From Nanobdellota archaeon (lineage in GTDB: Archaea > Nanobdellota > Nanobdellia > Pacearchaeales > GW2011-AR1): a stretch of 64,000 bases of DNA. The position numbers and the translations under genes are program-made. The notes under the pieces are model-generated. The model was not told where the DNA came from. It saw nothing but the letters and a program-made list of their open reading frames with translations, and did no database searches. Below are positions 23,889 to 32,819 of this stretch, in pieces; position 1 is the first letter of the stretch; each line of letters begins with the position of its first letter. The DNA lies in the NCBI GenBank assembly GCA_030648155.1, contig JAUSIK010000016.1:145944-209943 (forward strand). Reading direction: 5' to 3'.

Positions 23889-25223
23889 ATGAAAATTCAT
23901 GCAATTGGAGGTTATAGTGAGGTGGGAAAAAATATGACTGCCTTGGATCTTGGGGAGGATGTTATTGTTTTTGATTCTGGGTTATTTTTGCCTGCTATTG
24001 TGGGTGTTTCTGAAAAGGAAAAAATTCCAACTGAAAAAGGAATGAGGAACTTGGGGGCATTGCCTGATGATTTATATTTAGAAAAAAAAGGTTTAAGAGA
24101 TAAAGTAAGGGCGTTATTAATTTCACACGCTCATTTAGATCATGTGGGGGGCCTGCAATACAATGCTTATAGATATAAAGCTGAAATTATAGGGACTCCT
24201 TTTACAATGGAGGTATTAAAAATTTTGGCTGCTGATTCTAACTTACAAATGAGGAATAGAATTGTTAAAGTAGAACCTAATGGATCTTATATGATTAGGG
24301 GAAGAAATAGAAGTTATAAAGTAGAATTTATTAATATGACCCACTCTACAATCCAAAGTGCAATTATCGCTGTCCATACTCCTGAAGGAATTGTATTGTA
24401 TGCTAATGATTATAAATTAGATAATTCGCCTGTATTTGGAGATCCTCCAAATTACCGAAGGCTTAAAGAATTATCAAAAATAGGGGTGAAGGCGCTTATT
24501 GTAGACTGCTTATACGCACAAGACGATAGAAAAACCCCATCCGAAAAAATTGCAAGAGGATTACTTGAAGATGTATTTTTTGGAACAGATAATAGGAATT
24601 CTGGAATAATTGTAACTACATTTTCTTCCCATATTGCTAGATTAAAATCTATTACTGAATTTGGAAAAAGACTGGGAAGAGAAGTTGTTTTTTTTGGAAG
24701 AAGCTTGAATAAATATGTCAGTGCTGCAAAAAATGTTGGAAAAGCCCCATTTATGAAAGACATTCAAATGTTTACTTATAGGAATCAGCTTCATAAAGTT
24801 ATGAAAAAAATAAATAACGACAAAAAGAAATATTTGGTTGTTTGTACTGGACATCAGGGAGAACCTGGGTCTATATTAGATAGAATTTCTAGAAAACAAG
24901 TGCCTTTAACTTTGCATGAAGAAGACCATATAATTTTTTCTTCAAAAACTATTCCTACGCCAATAAATGAATTAAATAGAGAGCAATTAGAGAGAAGACT
25001 AAAGAAATATAAAGTCAGGATATTTGATAATGTTCACGTCTCTGGTCATGGAGGGAGAGAGGATTTGAGGGATTTAATTAAGCTAACTAATCCCGAGCAT
25101 GTTATTCCCTCTCATGGAGATTTAAAAAAGACAAGCGCTGGAGCAAAACTAGCTGAAGAGATGGGATACAAATTAAATAAAAATGTACATTTAGTACAAA
25201 ATGGGCAGGTAATAAATATATGA
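23889..25223 (+). CDS. rnj: Ribonuclease J (archaeal aRNase J)
   Basis: The start at the second Met (ATG 23889) lies 26 bases after TTATTTAAAC; another ATG is two codons earlier. The 444-residue protein has a metallo-beta-lactamase core with zinc motif SHAHLDHVGG (His80, His82, Asp84, His85), further ligands (THST, DYKLD) and a beta-CASP domain (TTFSSHIARL, CTGHQGEPG). The C-terminal motifs are VSGHGGREDL and IPSHGD. aRNase J is a 5'-3' exoribonuclease and endonuclease for mRNA turnover and rRNA processing. The next gene, a tail-anchored protein, overlaps by four bases. Confidence 0.93.
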   Translation: MKIHAIGGYSEVGKNMTALDLGEDVIVFDSGLFLPAIVGVSEKEKIPTEKGMRNLGALPDDLYLEKKGLRDKVRALLISHAHLDHVGGLQYNAYRYKAEIIGTPFTMEVLKILAADSNLQMRNRIVKVEPNGSYMIRGRNRSYKVEFINMTHSTIQSAIIAVHTPEGIVLYANDYKLDNSPVFGDPPNYRRLKELSKIGVKALIVDCLYAQDDRKTPSEKIARGLLEDVFFGTDNRNSGIIVTTFSSHIARLKSITEFGKRLGREVVFFGRSLNKYVSAAKNVGKAPFMKDIQMFTYRNQLHKVMKKINNDKKKYLVVCTGHQGEPGSILDRISRKQVPLTLHEEDHIIFSSKTIPTPINELNREQLERRLKKYKVRIFDNVHVSGHGGREDLRDLIKLTNPEHVIPSHGDLKKTSAGAKLAEEMGYKLNKNVHLVQNGQVINI

Positions 25224-25729
25224 TAGAAGAAATCGCTGGCGGATTGAAAAATGCTATAGAGAGAGGATCTACGTTAGAGCAGGCAGTCCAAAGTTTTATT
25301 ACTGCAGGGTACAATCCTGTAGAAGTTAGGCAAGCGGCACAAAGCCTTTCGTATATGCCTAGCACATTAAAACCTGTGGAGACTCCTAGAAACGAAGCGT
25401 CTGGAAACCAACAAAAACCTAAGGAACTTCCTGTTATGCCGTCTGTGAATGTGCCTCAAAGGCCCGTACAGCCACAAAGCAATATGCAGTTACAATCAAA
25501 TTTTCAACAACCTGCACAGCAAATGCCTTCACCGCAACTTCAACAGCAAATACCATTCTCACAACCGCCAATGCAGAGAAGAGAAGAATATAGTTTCAAT
25601 AGAAGCAGGCCAAAGTCAGGCAATAGTGTTTTAATTGTTATATTGGTATTTATTCTACTTCTATTAGTTGGAGGATTAACCTATATGATTTTCTTCGGAA
25701 AAGATTTATTGGATTCTATACTTAGCTAA
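25220..25729 (+). CDS. Tail-anchored protein with UBA-like N-terminus and Gln/Pro-rich linker
   Basis: The 169-residue protein has a helical N-terminal domain (1-46; EEIAGGLKNAIERGSTLEQ and ITAGYNPVEVRQAAQSL) with the look of a UBA/EF-Ts-type three-helix fold. A Pro/Gln-rich disordered linker (50-135) follows, then one C-terminal membrane helix (138-160). It overlaps the aRNase J stop by four bases (ATGA), so the two are made together. One can infer that it tethers the ribonuclease to the membrane, as RNase E and RNase Y are tethered in bacteria. Confidence 0.72.
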   Translation: MIEEIAGGLKNAIERGSTLEQAVQSFITAGYNPVEVRQAAQSLSYMPSTLKPVETPRNEASGNQQKPKELPVMPSVNVPQRPVQPQSNMQLQSNFQQPAQQMPSPQLQQQIPFSQPPMQRREEYSFNRSRPKSGNSVLIVILVFILLLLVGGLTYMIFFGKDLLDSILS

Positions 25730-25730
25730 A

Positions 25731-26468
25731 ATGTCTCTTAATTATTTAATGAAGTTATTTCGCAGGTCATTTACAGACTATTTGAAAAATCCTTTTGTTA
25801 TTATACCTGGATTGATTTTATGGATATTTACTATTTCCTTTTCTTTAATATCTGTAAAGCTTAACTATAAACTTCAGAATACATTCTTACTTTCTTCATG
25901 GCTCATAATATTTAGCATCCTCACTCTACTCGTAATCTCATACTTTTTTTCTGGATTGATAGGTATTTCTTTCCTTTCTTTGAAAAATAAAACCCGCCCT
26001 AAAAATTTCTTAAAATATTCAAATAAATTCTGGCTAAGAAATTTTGCAGTTATTTTAATTATTTTGGCAATGTTTAATATTACTAGATATTTAGCTCATA
26101 ATATTGGGCTCATTATTGGAAAGGCAATAGAATTAGATGTTAGAATAGCGGCTGTATTATTTTTTATTTTGTATATTGGAGGGATACTTTCTTTTTTAAT
26201 ATTCTTCAGTTATTCCAGTTTTTATTTAGTTGGATATGATTACTCAATTTTAAATGCAATTAAAAAGTCGTTTAGGCTGGTAAGGAAAGAATATATTGAG
26301 ACACTTATTATTTTAACTCTGTATTTTGCAATAAGCCAGATATTAGAAGGAATTATGCCAAAAATAGCATTTGAAGTTTTGAATGTGGCAGTAATAGTGC
26401 CGTATTTGTCTTTAGTCATGTCCAGATTTGTTTTTGAAAGGAATAAAAATGATTTACGAGCCAAGTGA
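25731..26468 (+). CDS. Polytopic membrane protein
   Basis: The 245-residue protein has a basic amphipathic N-terminus (LMKLFRRSFTDYLKNPFVIIPG) and six hydrophobic segments. The C-terminal part has ILNAIKKSFRLVRKEYIETL between helices. The layout resembles a family of archaeal proteins of the DUF4013/DUF7847 type with unknown role. It starts one base after the preceding stop and the methyltransferase overlaps its end by 20 bases, so it belongs to the aRNase J operon. Confidence 0.75.
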   Translation: MSLNYLMKLFRRSFTDYLKNPFVIIPGLILWIFTISFSLISVKLNYKLQNTFLLSSWLIIFSILTLLVISYFFSGLIGISFLSLKNKTRPKNFLKYSNKFWLRNFAVILIILAMFNITRYLAHNIGLIIGKAIELDVRIAAVLFFILYIGGILSFLIFFSYSSFYLVGYDYSILNAIKKSFRLVRKEYIETLIILTLYFAISQILEGIMPKIAFEVLNVAVIVPYLSLVMSRFVFERNKNDLRAK

Positions 26469-26982
26469 TGATTCTTACCTATTAAAAAAAGAGGTTTCTA
26501 AATTTTGCAAAGGGAAAACTGTTCTTGATGTAGGGTCTGGGAGCGGAATACAAGCAGAGAGTGCAATCGAATTTGGGGCAAAGGAGGTTTTAGCTATTGA
26601 TATAGATAGTGAAGCGGTAAAATTGTTGACGAAAAAAGGAATAAGTGCTCTGAAGTCTGATTTATTATCTAATGTCAAAGGAAAATTTGATCTTATTATT
26701 TTTAACCCGCCATACCTTCCTTTGGATAAAATGGAGGATAGAGAAAGCAGTAGAATAACAAGCGGAGGAGAGGCGGGGGATGAAATAATATTAAGATTTT
26801 TAAAAGAAGCGAAAAAAAGTCTTTCAGCTAAGGGAATAATACTAATTGTTCTTTCTTCTCTAACTCCAAAGAGCAGAATTATAAAAAGATTAAAAGAATT
26901 AGACTTAAAAAAAGAAGTGATTGCTGAAAAAAAACTTTTTATGGAAAAATTGGAAGTTTGGAAGATTGAAGCAAAGGTTTAA
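26449..26982 (+). CDS. HemK2/Mtq2-type protein glutamine methyltransferase
   Basis: The start ATG 26449 gives the typical MIYEPSDDSYLL opening. The 177-residue protein has SAM motif I LDVGSGSGIQAE and the catalytic NPPYLP that places the target Gln amide. This small form matches HemK2/Mtq2 rather than bacterial PrmC, which has an extra N-terminal domain. It methylates the GGQ glutamine of release factor aRF1, with Trm112 as usual partner. It overlaps the preceding membrane protein by 20 bases. No Trm112 gene was seen. Confidence 0.87.
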   Translation: MIYEPSDDSYLLKKEVSKFCKGKTVLDVGSGSGIQAESAIEFGAKEVLAIDIDSEAVKLLTKKGISALKSDLLSNVKGKFDLIIFNPPYLPLDKMEDRESSRITSGGEAGDEIILRFLKEAKKSLSAKGIILIVLSSLTPKSRIIKRLKELDLKKEVIAEKKLFMEKLEVWKIEAKV

Positions 26983-27027
26983 AAAAACATCTCTGTAAAA
27001 ATCTTTATAGATAATAATCGCAATTTT

Positions 27028-28620
27028 ATGCCAGACTATTTAAATTTAAATAAATTATTGAAAGAAAGCTGCAGAGAAGCAAGTGAAGAATTTCATGCAT
27101 CAACAAAGCAAGTAGATAGAATTCAAAAAGAAAAGCTATTAAAAATAATTTTTAATAGCTGTGAAACTGATTTTGGTAGAAAGCATAATTTCGATAAAAT
27201 AAGATCTGTTGATGATTTTAGATTAGCTGTTCCCATAACAAACTATGAACACTATGAAGATTATGTGGTACAAATAGCGGATGGTAAGAAGAAAGTTTTG
27301 ACAAAGGATGAAGTCTTAATGCTGGAGCCTACTAGCGGTTCAACGTCTCCCTCCAAATTTATTCCATATACCGAATCATTAAAGAGAGAATTTCAGAAGG
27401 GAATATTTCCCTGGCTTTATGATCTTTTGCAAAATAAAACTAATATTGGAAATGGAAGTTTTTATTGGTCTATCACACCGGCAATGCATCGTCAAGAAAA
27501 AACTTCTGGAGGAATACCTATAGGATTTGGAGATGATGGAGTATATTTTACAGATAAACAAAAATCTATCATTTCTCAATTATCTGCTGTGCCTTTTGAT
27601 GTAGCGCAGATACAAGACATTGATAAATTTAAAGAAAAAACTTTAGAGCATATGATTGGGAATAGAGATTTATCATTTATTTCTGTTTGGAACCCTACAT
27701 TTTTATCACTTTTGTTGAGACCTCTGCCAGATTTATCTAAATCTTTAATAAAAGATATTAAAGATAAAAAGAGGAGAGGGGAATTAGAAATAGCCTTAGG
27801 AGGTACTGAAAGTAATTTATACGAACGAATCTGGCCAAATTTGTCTTTAATAAGTTCATGGGCAGATGGGAATGCGAGCAATTATATAGCTGGATTAAAA
27901 GAATTATTTCCAAATGCTGAAATTCAAGGCAAGGGCTTAATTGCTACCGAAGGATTTATTTCATTTCCATTAGTAGATTATGAAGGTGCTGCTTTGTCTG
28001 TTAATTCACATTTCTTTGAGTTTAGAGATATTCAAAATCCAAATGATGTTAGATTAGCACACGAAGTGGAAAAAGAAAGACAGTACGAGTTAATTTTAAC
28101 CACGAGTGGAGGATTTTATAGATATAATCTAGAAGATATTGTTCAAATAGTTGGATTTAAAGATCAATGTCCTTTGTTAAAATTTATTGGAAGAAACAAT
28201 AATGTTTCTGATTTATTCGGAGAAAAACTGAATGAATATCATGTGAGCAGTGTTATTAAAGAAACTTTGCAAAAATATGAAATTACTCCTTCTTTCTTTA
28301 TGATTGCTCCAGAAAAATTAGAGCGTGATGAAACTTTCTACACTTTATTTATTGAGTCTCCTAATGGGAATGCAACTCACGAGATGGGCAATTATTTGGA
28401 TAGTAAACTACAAGAAAATTATCATTATAGATATTGCAGAAAATTAGGACAATTGGAAGCAACAAGGATTTTTTTAATAGATAATAACGGGGGGAAAACA
28501 GCCTCTGATATCTACTTAGAAGAGGGTCGAGCAAGAGGCAAAAAAATAGGAAATGTTAAGCCTGCTGCATTAAGTTCACACATGGGCTGGACAAGCAAGT
28601 TTAACGGAAGATTTATTTAA
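27028..28620 (+). CDS. GH3-family acyl-adenylating amide synthetase
   Basis: The 530-residue protein has the GH3 adenylate-forming signature: phosphate-binding loop EPTSGSTSPSKFIPYT (100-115), GTESNLYERIWPNLSLISSW, ATEGFISFP, VNSHFFEFRD and the hinge TTSGGFYRYNLEDIV. GH3 enzymes are ANL-superfamily members that adenylate a carboxylic acid and pass it to an amine; plants use them on auxin and jasmonate, and bacterial members have unknown substrates. In an archaeon it is unusual. It starts the 27-38.7 kb locus and has its own TATA (about 22 bases upstream). Confidence 0.88.
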   Translation: MPDYLNLNKLLKESCREASEEFHASTKQVDRIQKEKLLKIIFNSCETDFGRKHNFDKIRSVDDFRLAVPITNYEHYEDYVVQIADGKKKVLTKDEVLMLEPTSGSTSPSKFIPYTESLKREFQKGIFPWLYDLLQNKTNIGNGSFYWSITPAMHRQEKTSGGIPIGFGDDGVYFTDKQKSIISQLSAVPFDVAQIQDIDKFKEKTLEHMIGNRDLSFISVWNPTFLSLLLRPLPDLSKSLIKDIKDKKRRGELEIALGGTESNLYERIWPNLSLISSWADGNASNYIAGLKELFPNAEIQGKGLIATEGFISFPLVDYEGAALSVNSHFFEFRDIQNPNDVRLAHEVEKERQYELILTTSGGFYRYNLEDIVQIVGFKDQCPLLKFIGRNNNVSDLFGEKLNEYHVSSVIKETLQKYEITPSFFMIAPEKLERDETFYTLFIESPNGNATHEMGNYLDSKLQENYHYRYCRKLGQLEATRIFLIDNNGGKTASDIYLEEGRARGKKIGNVKPAALSSHMGWTSKFNGRFI

Positions 28621-28661
28621 GAAAAGCAAATAATTATAAGAATAGCTTATTAATATAAAGA

Positions 28662-29099
28662 ATGATTAAAACATTTGAACTGAAGATCTATAAAGCTTTT
28701 TTGATATTTTTTGGGCTTTTCCATTTATTATTGGGGATTGTTGGCTCTTTATCCAGTTCTCTCTTCTTTAAATTGATATATCTTGTTTGGCATGTAGATA
28801 TCTCCCCTATACCAATTCTTTCTTCAGCTGGCAAATTTTTCTTTGCATATATGGTGGGTTCTGGTGTAATGACGTTATTAATTGCCCAGGACATTAAAAA
28901 ATATAGAGTGTTCCTTCTAGCATCAATGGCAGGGATATTTGTAGAATTTGTTCAACCATTAATATTTTTCAATGAAATCAAAACTAGCTTTAATGTTGCA
29001 TCAGAATTTATGATATTGAATATTGTAATTCTTATCGCTTTATTTTTGGTATTTAGTCTAATATACATAAGAACGAAAAAGGATACAATAAAAACTTAA
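28662..29099 (+). CDS. Four-helix membrane protein A of the GH3/radical SAM locus
   Basis: The 145-residue protein has four hydrophobic segments (9-34, 52-76, 82-104, 112-136). Its first helix contains FGLFHLLLGIVG, matching FGAVYHILLGLVG in the 29150 protein and YHVITGIVS in the 32819 protein. The three are likely diverged paralogues, each with a conserved His in helix one. No catalytic motif is otherwise evident. ATTATAAG lies about 27 bases upstream, so it has a promoter of its own. Confidence 0.7.
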   Translation: MIKTFELKIYKAFLIFFGLFHLLLGIVGSLSSSLFFKLIYLVWHVDISPIPILSSAGKFFFAYMVGSGVMTLLIAQDIKKYRVFLLASMAGIFVEFVQPLIFFNEIKTSFNVASEFMILNIVILIALFLVFSLIYIRTKKDTIKT

Positions 29100-29149
29100 C
29101 AAAAGGTTTATAAATAAAGAAGCATATTAATATTTAATAAGATGAGTAA

Positions 29150-29572
29150 ATGGCAAGTCAAAATAAGTGGTTGAGTTATCTTTTGTGGTTTGGTGCAGTT
29201 TATCATATTCTGTTAGGATTAGTTGGAATTTTTGCTAAAGGCTTAGTGGCTTCTCTTGCGAAGAACTTTTACAATTTTAATTTAACTTTAGATCCTCAAA
29301 CATATTGGATCATCAATCCATTGGCCGCCTATATGTTGATTTTTGGAGTTTTTATGGCAGTTACAGCTACGAGTACTACCAAGTATAAGAGTTTTGTAAA
29401 CGTAATCTTAGCGTTGTTAGTGCTGCGCGTTATTCAAAGAGTGTTCTTTATAACGACATCACCTGCTGACTTAATCAATAATGTTAATCCTATAAAAGAA
29501 TGGATGGATATTGGTTTGGTTACAGCGTATGCTATTATAGTTTTTGTTTTATCAAGGAAATCCAAGAATTAA
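29150..29572 (+). CDS. Four-helix membrane protein B of the GH3/radical SAM locus
   Basis: The 140-residue protein has four predicted membrane helices, with GAVYHILLGLVGIFAKG in the first and YWIINPLAAYMLIFGVFMA in the second. It shares the first-helix pattern with proteins at 28662 and 32819. TATA-like GGTTTATAAATAA is centred about 40 bases upstream, giving a leader of perhaps 15 bases. The methyltransferase-like gene starts 10 bases after its stop. Function unknown; a membrane subunit of the pathway is inferred. Confidence 0.7.
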   Translation: MASQNKWLSYLLWFGAVYHILLGLVGIFAKGLVASLAKNFYNFNLTLDPQTYWIINPLAAYMLIFGVFMAVTATSTTKYKSFVNVILALLVLRVIQRVFFITTSPADLINNVNPIKEWMDIGLVTAYAIIVFVLSRKSKN

Positions 29573-29582
29573 GTAAAAGGAT

Positions 29583-30140
29583 ATGATGATCTTTTATATA
29601 GCCTTAGTTGTTTTTGCTATTATAAGCTTAATAGAACTTAATCCGAATAGATTCAAGAAAGCTAGTCCTTATAAGAAAACAGACAAATTTTCAGGAGGGT
29701 TTATTACCCTTGCCTCTGCTTTTGTTGGTTTATTAAGCATAGTAGATAAAATCTTTAACTTATTCCCTATAAATACTGGGGCGAATGATTTAGTTATCAT
29801 CTTTGGATTGGTATTATTTATTTCTGGATTTTTCATTCGCTATTTGGCCATTAAAGAATTAGGGACTAATTTCAATTATGCTATAGCGCCAATAAGAGAA
29901 TTAAAAACAAAAGGAATATATAAGAAAATAAGACATCCTTCTTATTTGGGGACTATTTTGTATTCTGTAGGGGTTCCATTTATGTTTCTGTCTAAACTAG
30001 GATTTTTTGCTACACTTATTGTTATTATTAGTATCCTCTATAGGATAAAGCTAGAGGAACTTTTTTTAGAGAGAACAGTTGGAAATAGTTACTTAAATTA
30101 TAAAAATAAAACCTATAAGTTAATCCCCCATGTCTATTAG
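29583..30140 (+). CDS. Isoprenylcysteine carboxyl methyltransferase (ICMT)-like integral membrane methyltransferase
   Basis: The 185-residue protein has five hydrophobic segments. The C-terminal half carries the ICMT/phospholipid-methyltransferase signature GIYKKIRHPSYLGTILY, then EELFLERTVGNSYLNYK and a TYKLIPH end. RHP-x-Y-x-G and the late E-E bind SAM in this superfamily. The acceptor may be a carboxyl, a lipid head group or a prenyl product. An AAAGGAT site precedes the first ATG and it follows the 29150 gene by 10 bases, so they are co-transcribed. Confidence 0.85.
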   Translation: MMIFYIALVVFAIISLIELNPNRFKKASPYKKTDKFSGGFITLASAFVGLLSIVDKIFNLFPINTGANDLVIIFGLVLFISGFFIRYLAIKELGTNFNYAIAPIRELKTKGIYKKIRHPSYLGTILYSVGVPFMFLSKLGFFATLIVIISILYRIKLEELFLERTVGNSYLNYKNKTYKLIPHVY

Positions 30141-30225
30141 TAGAGTGCGGGGTATAAAAAAGCGAAAATCAATAGTCTTATTAAGTGTCTTTATGTTATT
30201 TTAGTTATATTGAAGGAAAAGAAAA

Positions 30226-31650
30226 ATGAATAAGTTATTTATTATATTCCTGAGTATAATATCTCTTTCTAGTAAGGTACTGGCACATGAAAATGAAAGT
30301 TTTCTCGTGCCTCCAGATTGGTTAATATTTAGATCGCCTGTATTGAGCATTGGTATATTAGTGGTAATAGCTTTAGCGATCTACTTTTTATTAGCATATA
30401 TAGTCAAAATAAAATTGCCGAAAATACCTTTGTCTAATCAATCTTTAAAGAATCTATTGGCGGCTGTATTGTTTCTGGGAACTTCTGCATGGTATTGGGA
30501 TGGATGGTGGCATATAGCTCGTGGAATTGATATGTTTTTTTCACCCCCGCATGTTTTAGTCTATGTTGCCCACACCTTATTAATTTTAAGCACCCTGTAT
30601 CTATATAACAGGACTAAAAGCAAATTTTATTATTATGTGTTAATGGCTGAAGGAGTAACCTACTTTTCGGGATTTGTAGATATATTTTGGCATGGTTATT
30701 TTGGTTTGGAAAAAGAAGTTACGCCATTAATGGTTTGGTCTCCCTCACATATAGTAAGTTTTTCTTCCATTTTAGTAGGAATTTTAATATTGTTGCATAA
30801 TTGGATAAAGGAATATAAAAATGATCCAAAAGTAGAGGATTTATTTAGATTAATACTGGTTTCTGGGGCAGGATTTAGCATATTAAGTATAATCACCCTA
30901 TCGCCTCTTCATCCTCTTGGTTGGCATCATATCTTTGGGCCTTGGGGAGTTGTTTTTACAAGTTTCTTTTCTATGTTATATGTTCTGTATATTGCATACC
31001 ATTTACCTAAAACTGGAATTGTAACCTTTTCTGCAATGATTGTTTATTGCTATATCACATTTGAATCATTCACAACTGCTCCGGGAGTTGTTTTGTTACC
31101 ACATTCAACTGCTCCATTTTGGCTACATTTCTTGTCAATAATTATAGGCGTAATTTGGATAGATTTTATAAATATTAAAAATAAATCAATTATCTTGATA
31201 GGAACAACGGCTGGATTTTTAACTGGATTCATTTATTTCTGTTTTTGGAGCCTTATTAACAATAATACTTTTTCTTATAGTTTTAATGATTCTTTTATAT
31301 TTTTAATGATGAGCATGGTAGGTGGAACAGTTGCAGGTTTAATAGTCGATATTATTTTTAAGAAAAGATATAAAAACCTATTTAAATTTATTTTTGGGAT
31401 GAATAAAAAATTCTTATTGATCTTACTTTTGATAATAATATTTCTAGTGGGATTTGGTTATGGTTATATGTTTAACCATTATAATGATCAACAAAACAAG
31501 TTATCTATAGCTACTTTTCTAAAGCATGATCCTTATGGACAACAATCTAATTCAATTAATTTGCCTCATACGTATGAAGCTGAAAATGATGAAATATTAA
31601 ATTCCGACTCTGAGAGTATTATAGTTGAAGAGAAGGGAGTTTTAACATGA
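30226..31650 (+). CDS. Histidine-rich polytopic membrane protein, paralogue 1
   Basis: The 474-residue protein has a signal-like start (cut near LAHENE), about nine membrane helices and a C-terminal helix plus soluble tail. Eight histidines are shared with the paralogue at 31647: H96 (WYWDGWWH), H109 (FFSPPH), H156 (DIFWHGYFG), H175 (WSPSH), H234-H235 (PLGWHH), H293 and H301 (PFWLHF). Clustered His in membrane helices recalls di-iron desaturases/hydroxylases or other metal enzymes, but no known His-box order fits, so this is inference. GAAGGAAA precedes the ATG. The C-terminal 90 residues are absent from the paralogue. Confidence 0.8.
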   Translation: MNKLFIIFLSIISLSSKVLAHENESFLVPPDWLIFRSPVLSIGILVVIALAIYFLLAYIVKIKLPKIPLSNQSLKNLLAAVLFLGTSAWYWDGWWHIARGIDMFFSPPHVLVYVAHTLLILSTLYLYNRTKSKFYYYVLMAEGVTYFSGFVDIFWHGYFGLEKEVTPLMVWSPSHIVSFSSILVGILILLHNWIKEYKNDPKVEDLFRLILVSGAGFSILSIITLSPLHPLGWHHIFGPWGVVFTSFFSMLYVLYIAYHLPKTGIVTFSAMIVYCYITFESFTTAPGVVLLPHSTAPFWLHFLSIIIGVIWIDFINIKNKSIILIGTTAGFLTGFIYFCFWSLINNNTFSYSFNDSFIFLMMSMVGGTVAGLIVDIIFKKRYKNLFKFIFGMNKKFLLILLLIIIFLVGFGYGYMFNHYNDQQNKLSIATFLKHDPYGQQSNSINLPHTYEAENDEILNSDSESIIVEEKGVLT

Positions 31651-32819
31651 AATTTTTATTTTATGTATTATTATTTGGATCTCTTATAAGTTTAGTTGGT
31701 GCCTATGAGATTAACTCGCCTAATAATGAAACTATTTTTAGTTGGCTAGAACCGCCAGATATTATTCTGTTTCAATCTCCTTTACTAAGTATAAGTTTTC
31801 TTTTGATCTTAGGCATTTTAACAATTTTTATTCTTAGATTTTTGTTAAGAGTTAAATTGCCAAAAATTGGTTTATCTGATAGGGTTCTTCGCAGCCTTTT
31901 CGCTATTTCTATTTTTATTTTTATAGCTGCATGGTATTGGGATGGATGGTGGCACGTTGCTTTAGGCAGAGATAGATTCTTTTCACCCCCGCATGTATCT
32001 ATTTATATTAACTTATTTATCTTGTTTTTTTCAACTTTATTTTTATATAAAGGATCTAATAACCGAATATATGCGGTTGCATTATTTACGCAATCAATAT
32101 CCTTATTTTGCGGAATAGTGGATATATTTTGGCATGGTTATTTTGGGGTAGAGAAATTGATATCTCCTCTAATAGTGTGGTCTCCACCACATATGGCAAG
32201 TTTTGCGTCTATTTTTATAGGAATGGTTTTTATCCTTCAAGATTGGATTAAACAGTATTCTAAAAACAAAGATCAATTGCAATTTTTCCAAATAGTTTTG
32301 TTATCTGGATCTGCCTTTAGTGTTTTAGGCATATTAACATCTCCGCTTCAACCGCTTGGATGGCACCATATTCTTGGAGTATGGGGGATAGTTATTACCA
32401 CTTTCTTTGCAGCTTTTTATCTTATCTATCTGGCATATAAAATGCCTCAAACAGGCATAGTGACTTTAACGATGTTGATCTTAATAGTTTTTATCACATT
32501 TGAATCACATACATTTGCACCTGGCCTTTCATTACCTCCACATGCAACTCCTCCTTTTTGGCTTCATTTTCATGCAACTATTCTTGCAGTTGTTTGGCTT
32601 GATTTTATTAATTTAAGAAAATATCGTCCTGTATTAATGGGGACTATATCTGGCTTCTTGTTGGCATTAGTATATGCAATATTTTGGAGGTTCGTGCAAA
32701 ATGAAACATTTAGTTATAGCTTTAATGAATCTATACTTTTTGTTATTGCGGGGACTATAGGCGGCAGTTGTGCAGGCCTATTATATAATTATATAAACAA
32801 AAGAAAAATAATAGAATAA
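31647..32819 (+). CDS. Histidine-rich polytopic membrane protein, paralogue 2
   Basis: The 390-residue protein is a tandem duplicate of the 30226 protein and overlaps it by four bases (ATGA). It keeps the matching histidines H103, H116, H163, H182, H240-H241, H299 and H307, and the same Trp/Asp/Pro context (WYWDGWWHVAL, FSPPHV, DIFWHGYFG, WSPPHM, GWHHILG, FWLHFH). It lacks the extra C-terminal helix and tail. An N-terminal signal-like segment ends near VGAYE. The pair may act as a heterodimer. Function unknown. Confidence 0.8.
   Translation: MKFLFYVLLFGSLISLVGAYEINSPNNETIFSWLEPPDIILFQSPLLSISFLLILGILTIFILRFLLRVKLPKIGLSDRVLRSLFAISIFIFIAAWYWDGWWHVALGRDRFFSPPHVSIYINLFILFFSTLFLYKGSNNRIYAVALFTQSISLFCGIVDIFWHGYFGVEKLISPLIVWSPPHMASFASIFIGMVFILQDWIKQYSKNKDQLQFFQIVLLSGSAFSVLGILTSPLQPLGWHHILGVWGIVITTFFAAFYLIYLAYKMPQTGIVTLTMLILIVFITFESHTFAPGLSLPPHATPPFWLHFHATILAVVWLDFINLRKYRPVLMGTISGFLLALVYAIFWRFVQNETFSYSFNESILFVIAGTIGGSCAGLLYNYINKRKIIE

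Noticed and set aside
30226..32819. Assigning the His-rich pair to fatty acid desaturases or hydroxylases
   Set aside because: The spacing HxxxH, HxxHH, HxxHH is not present, so only a general metal-enzyme suggestion is kept.
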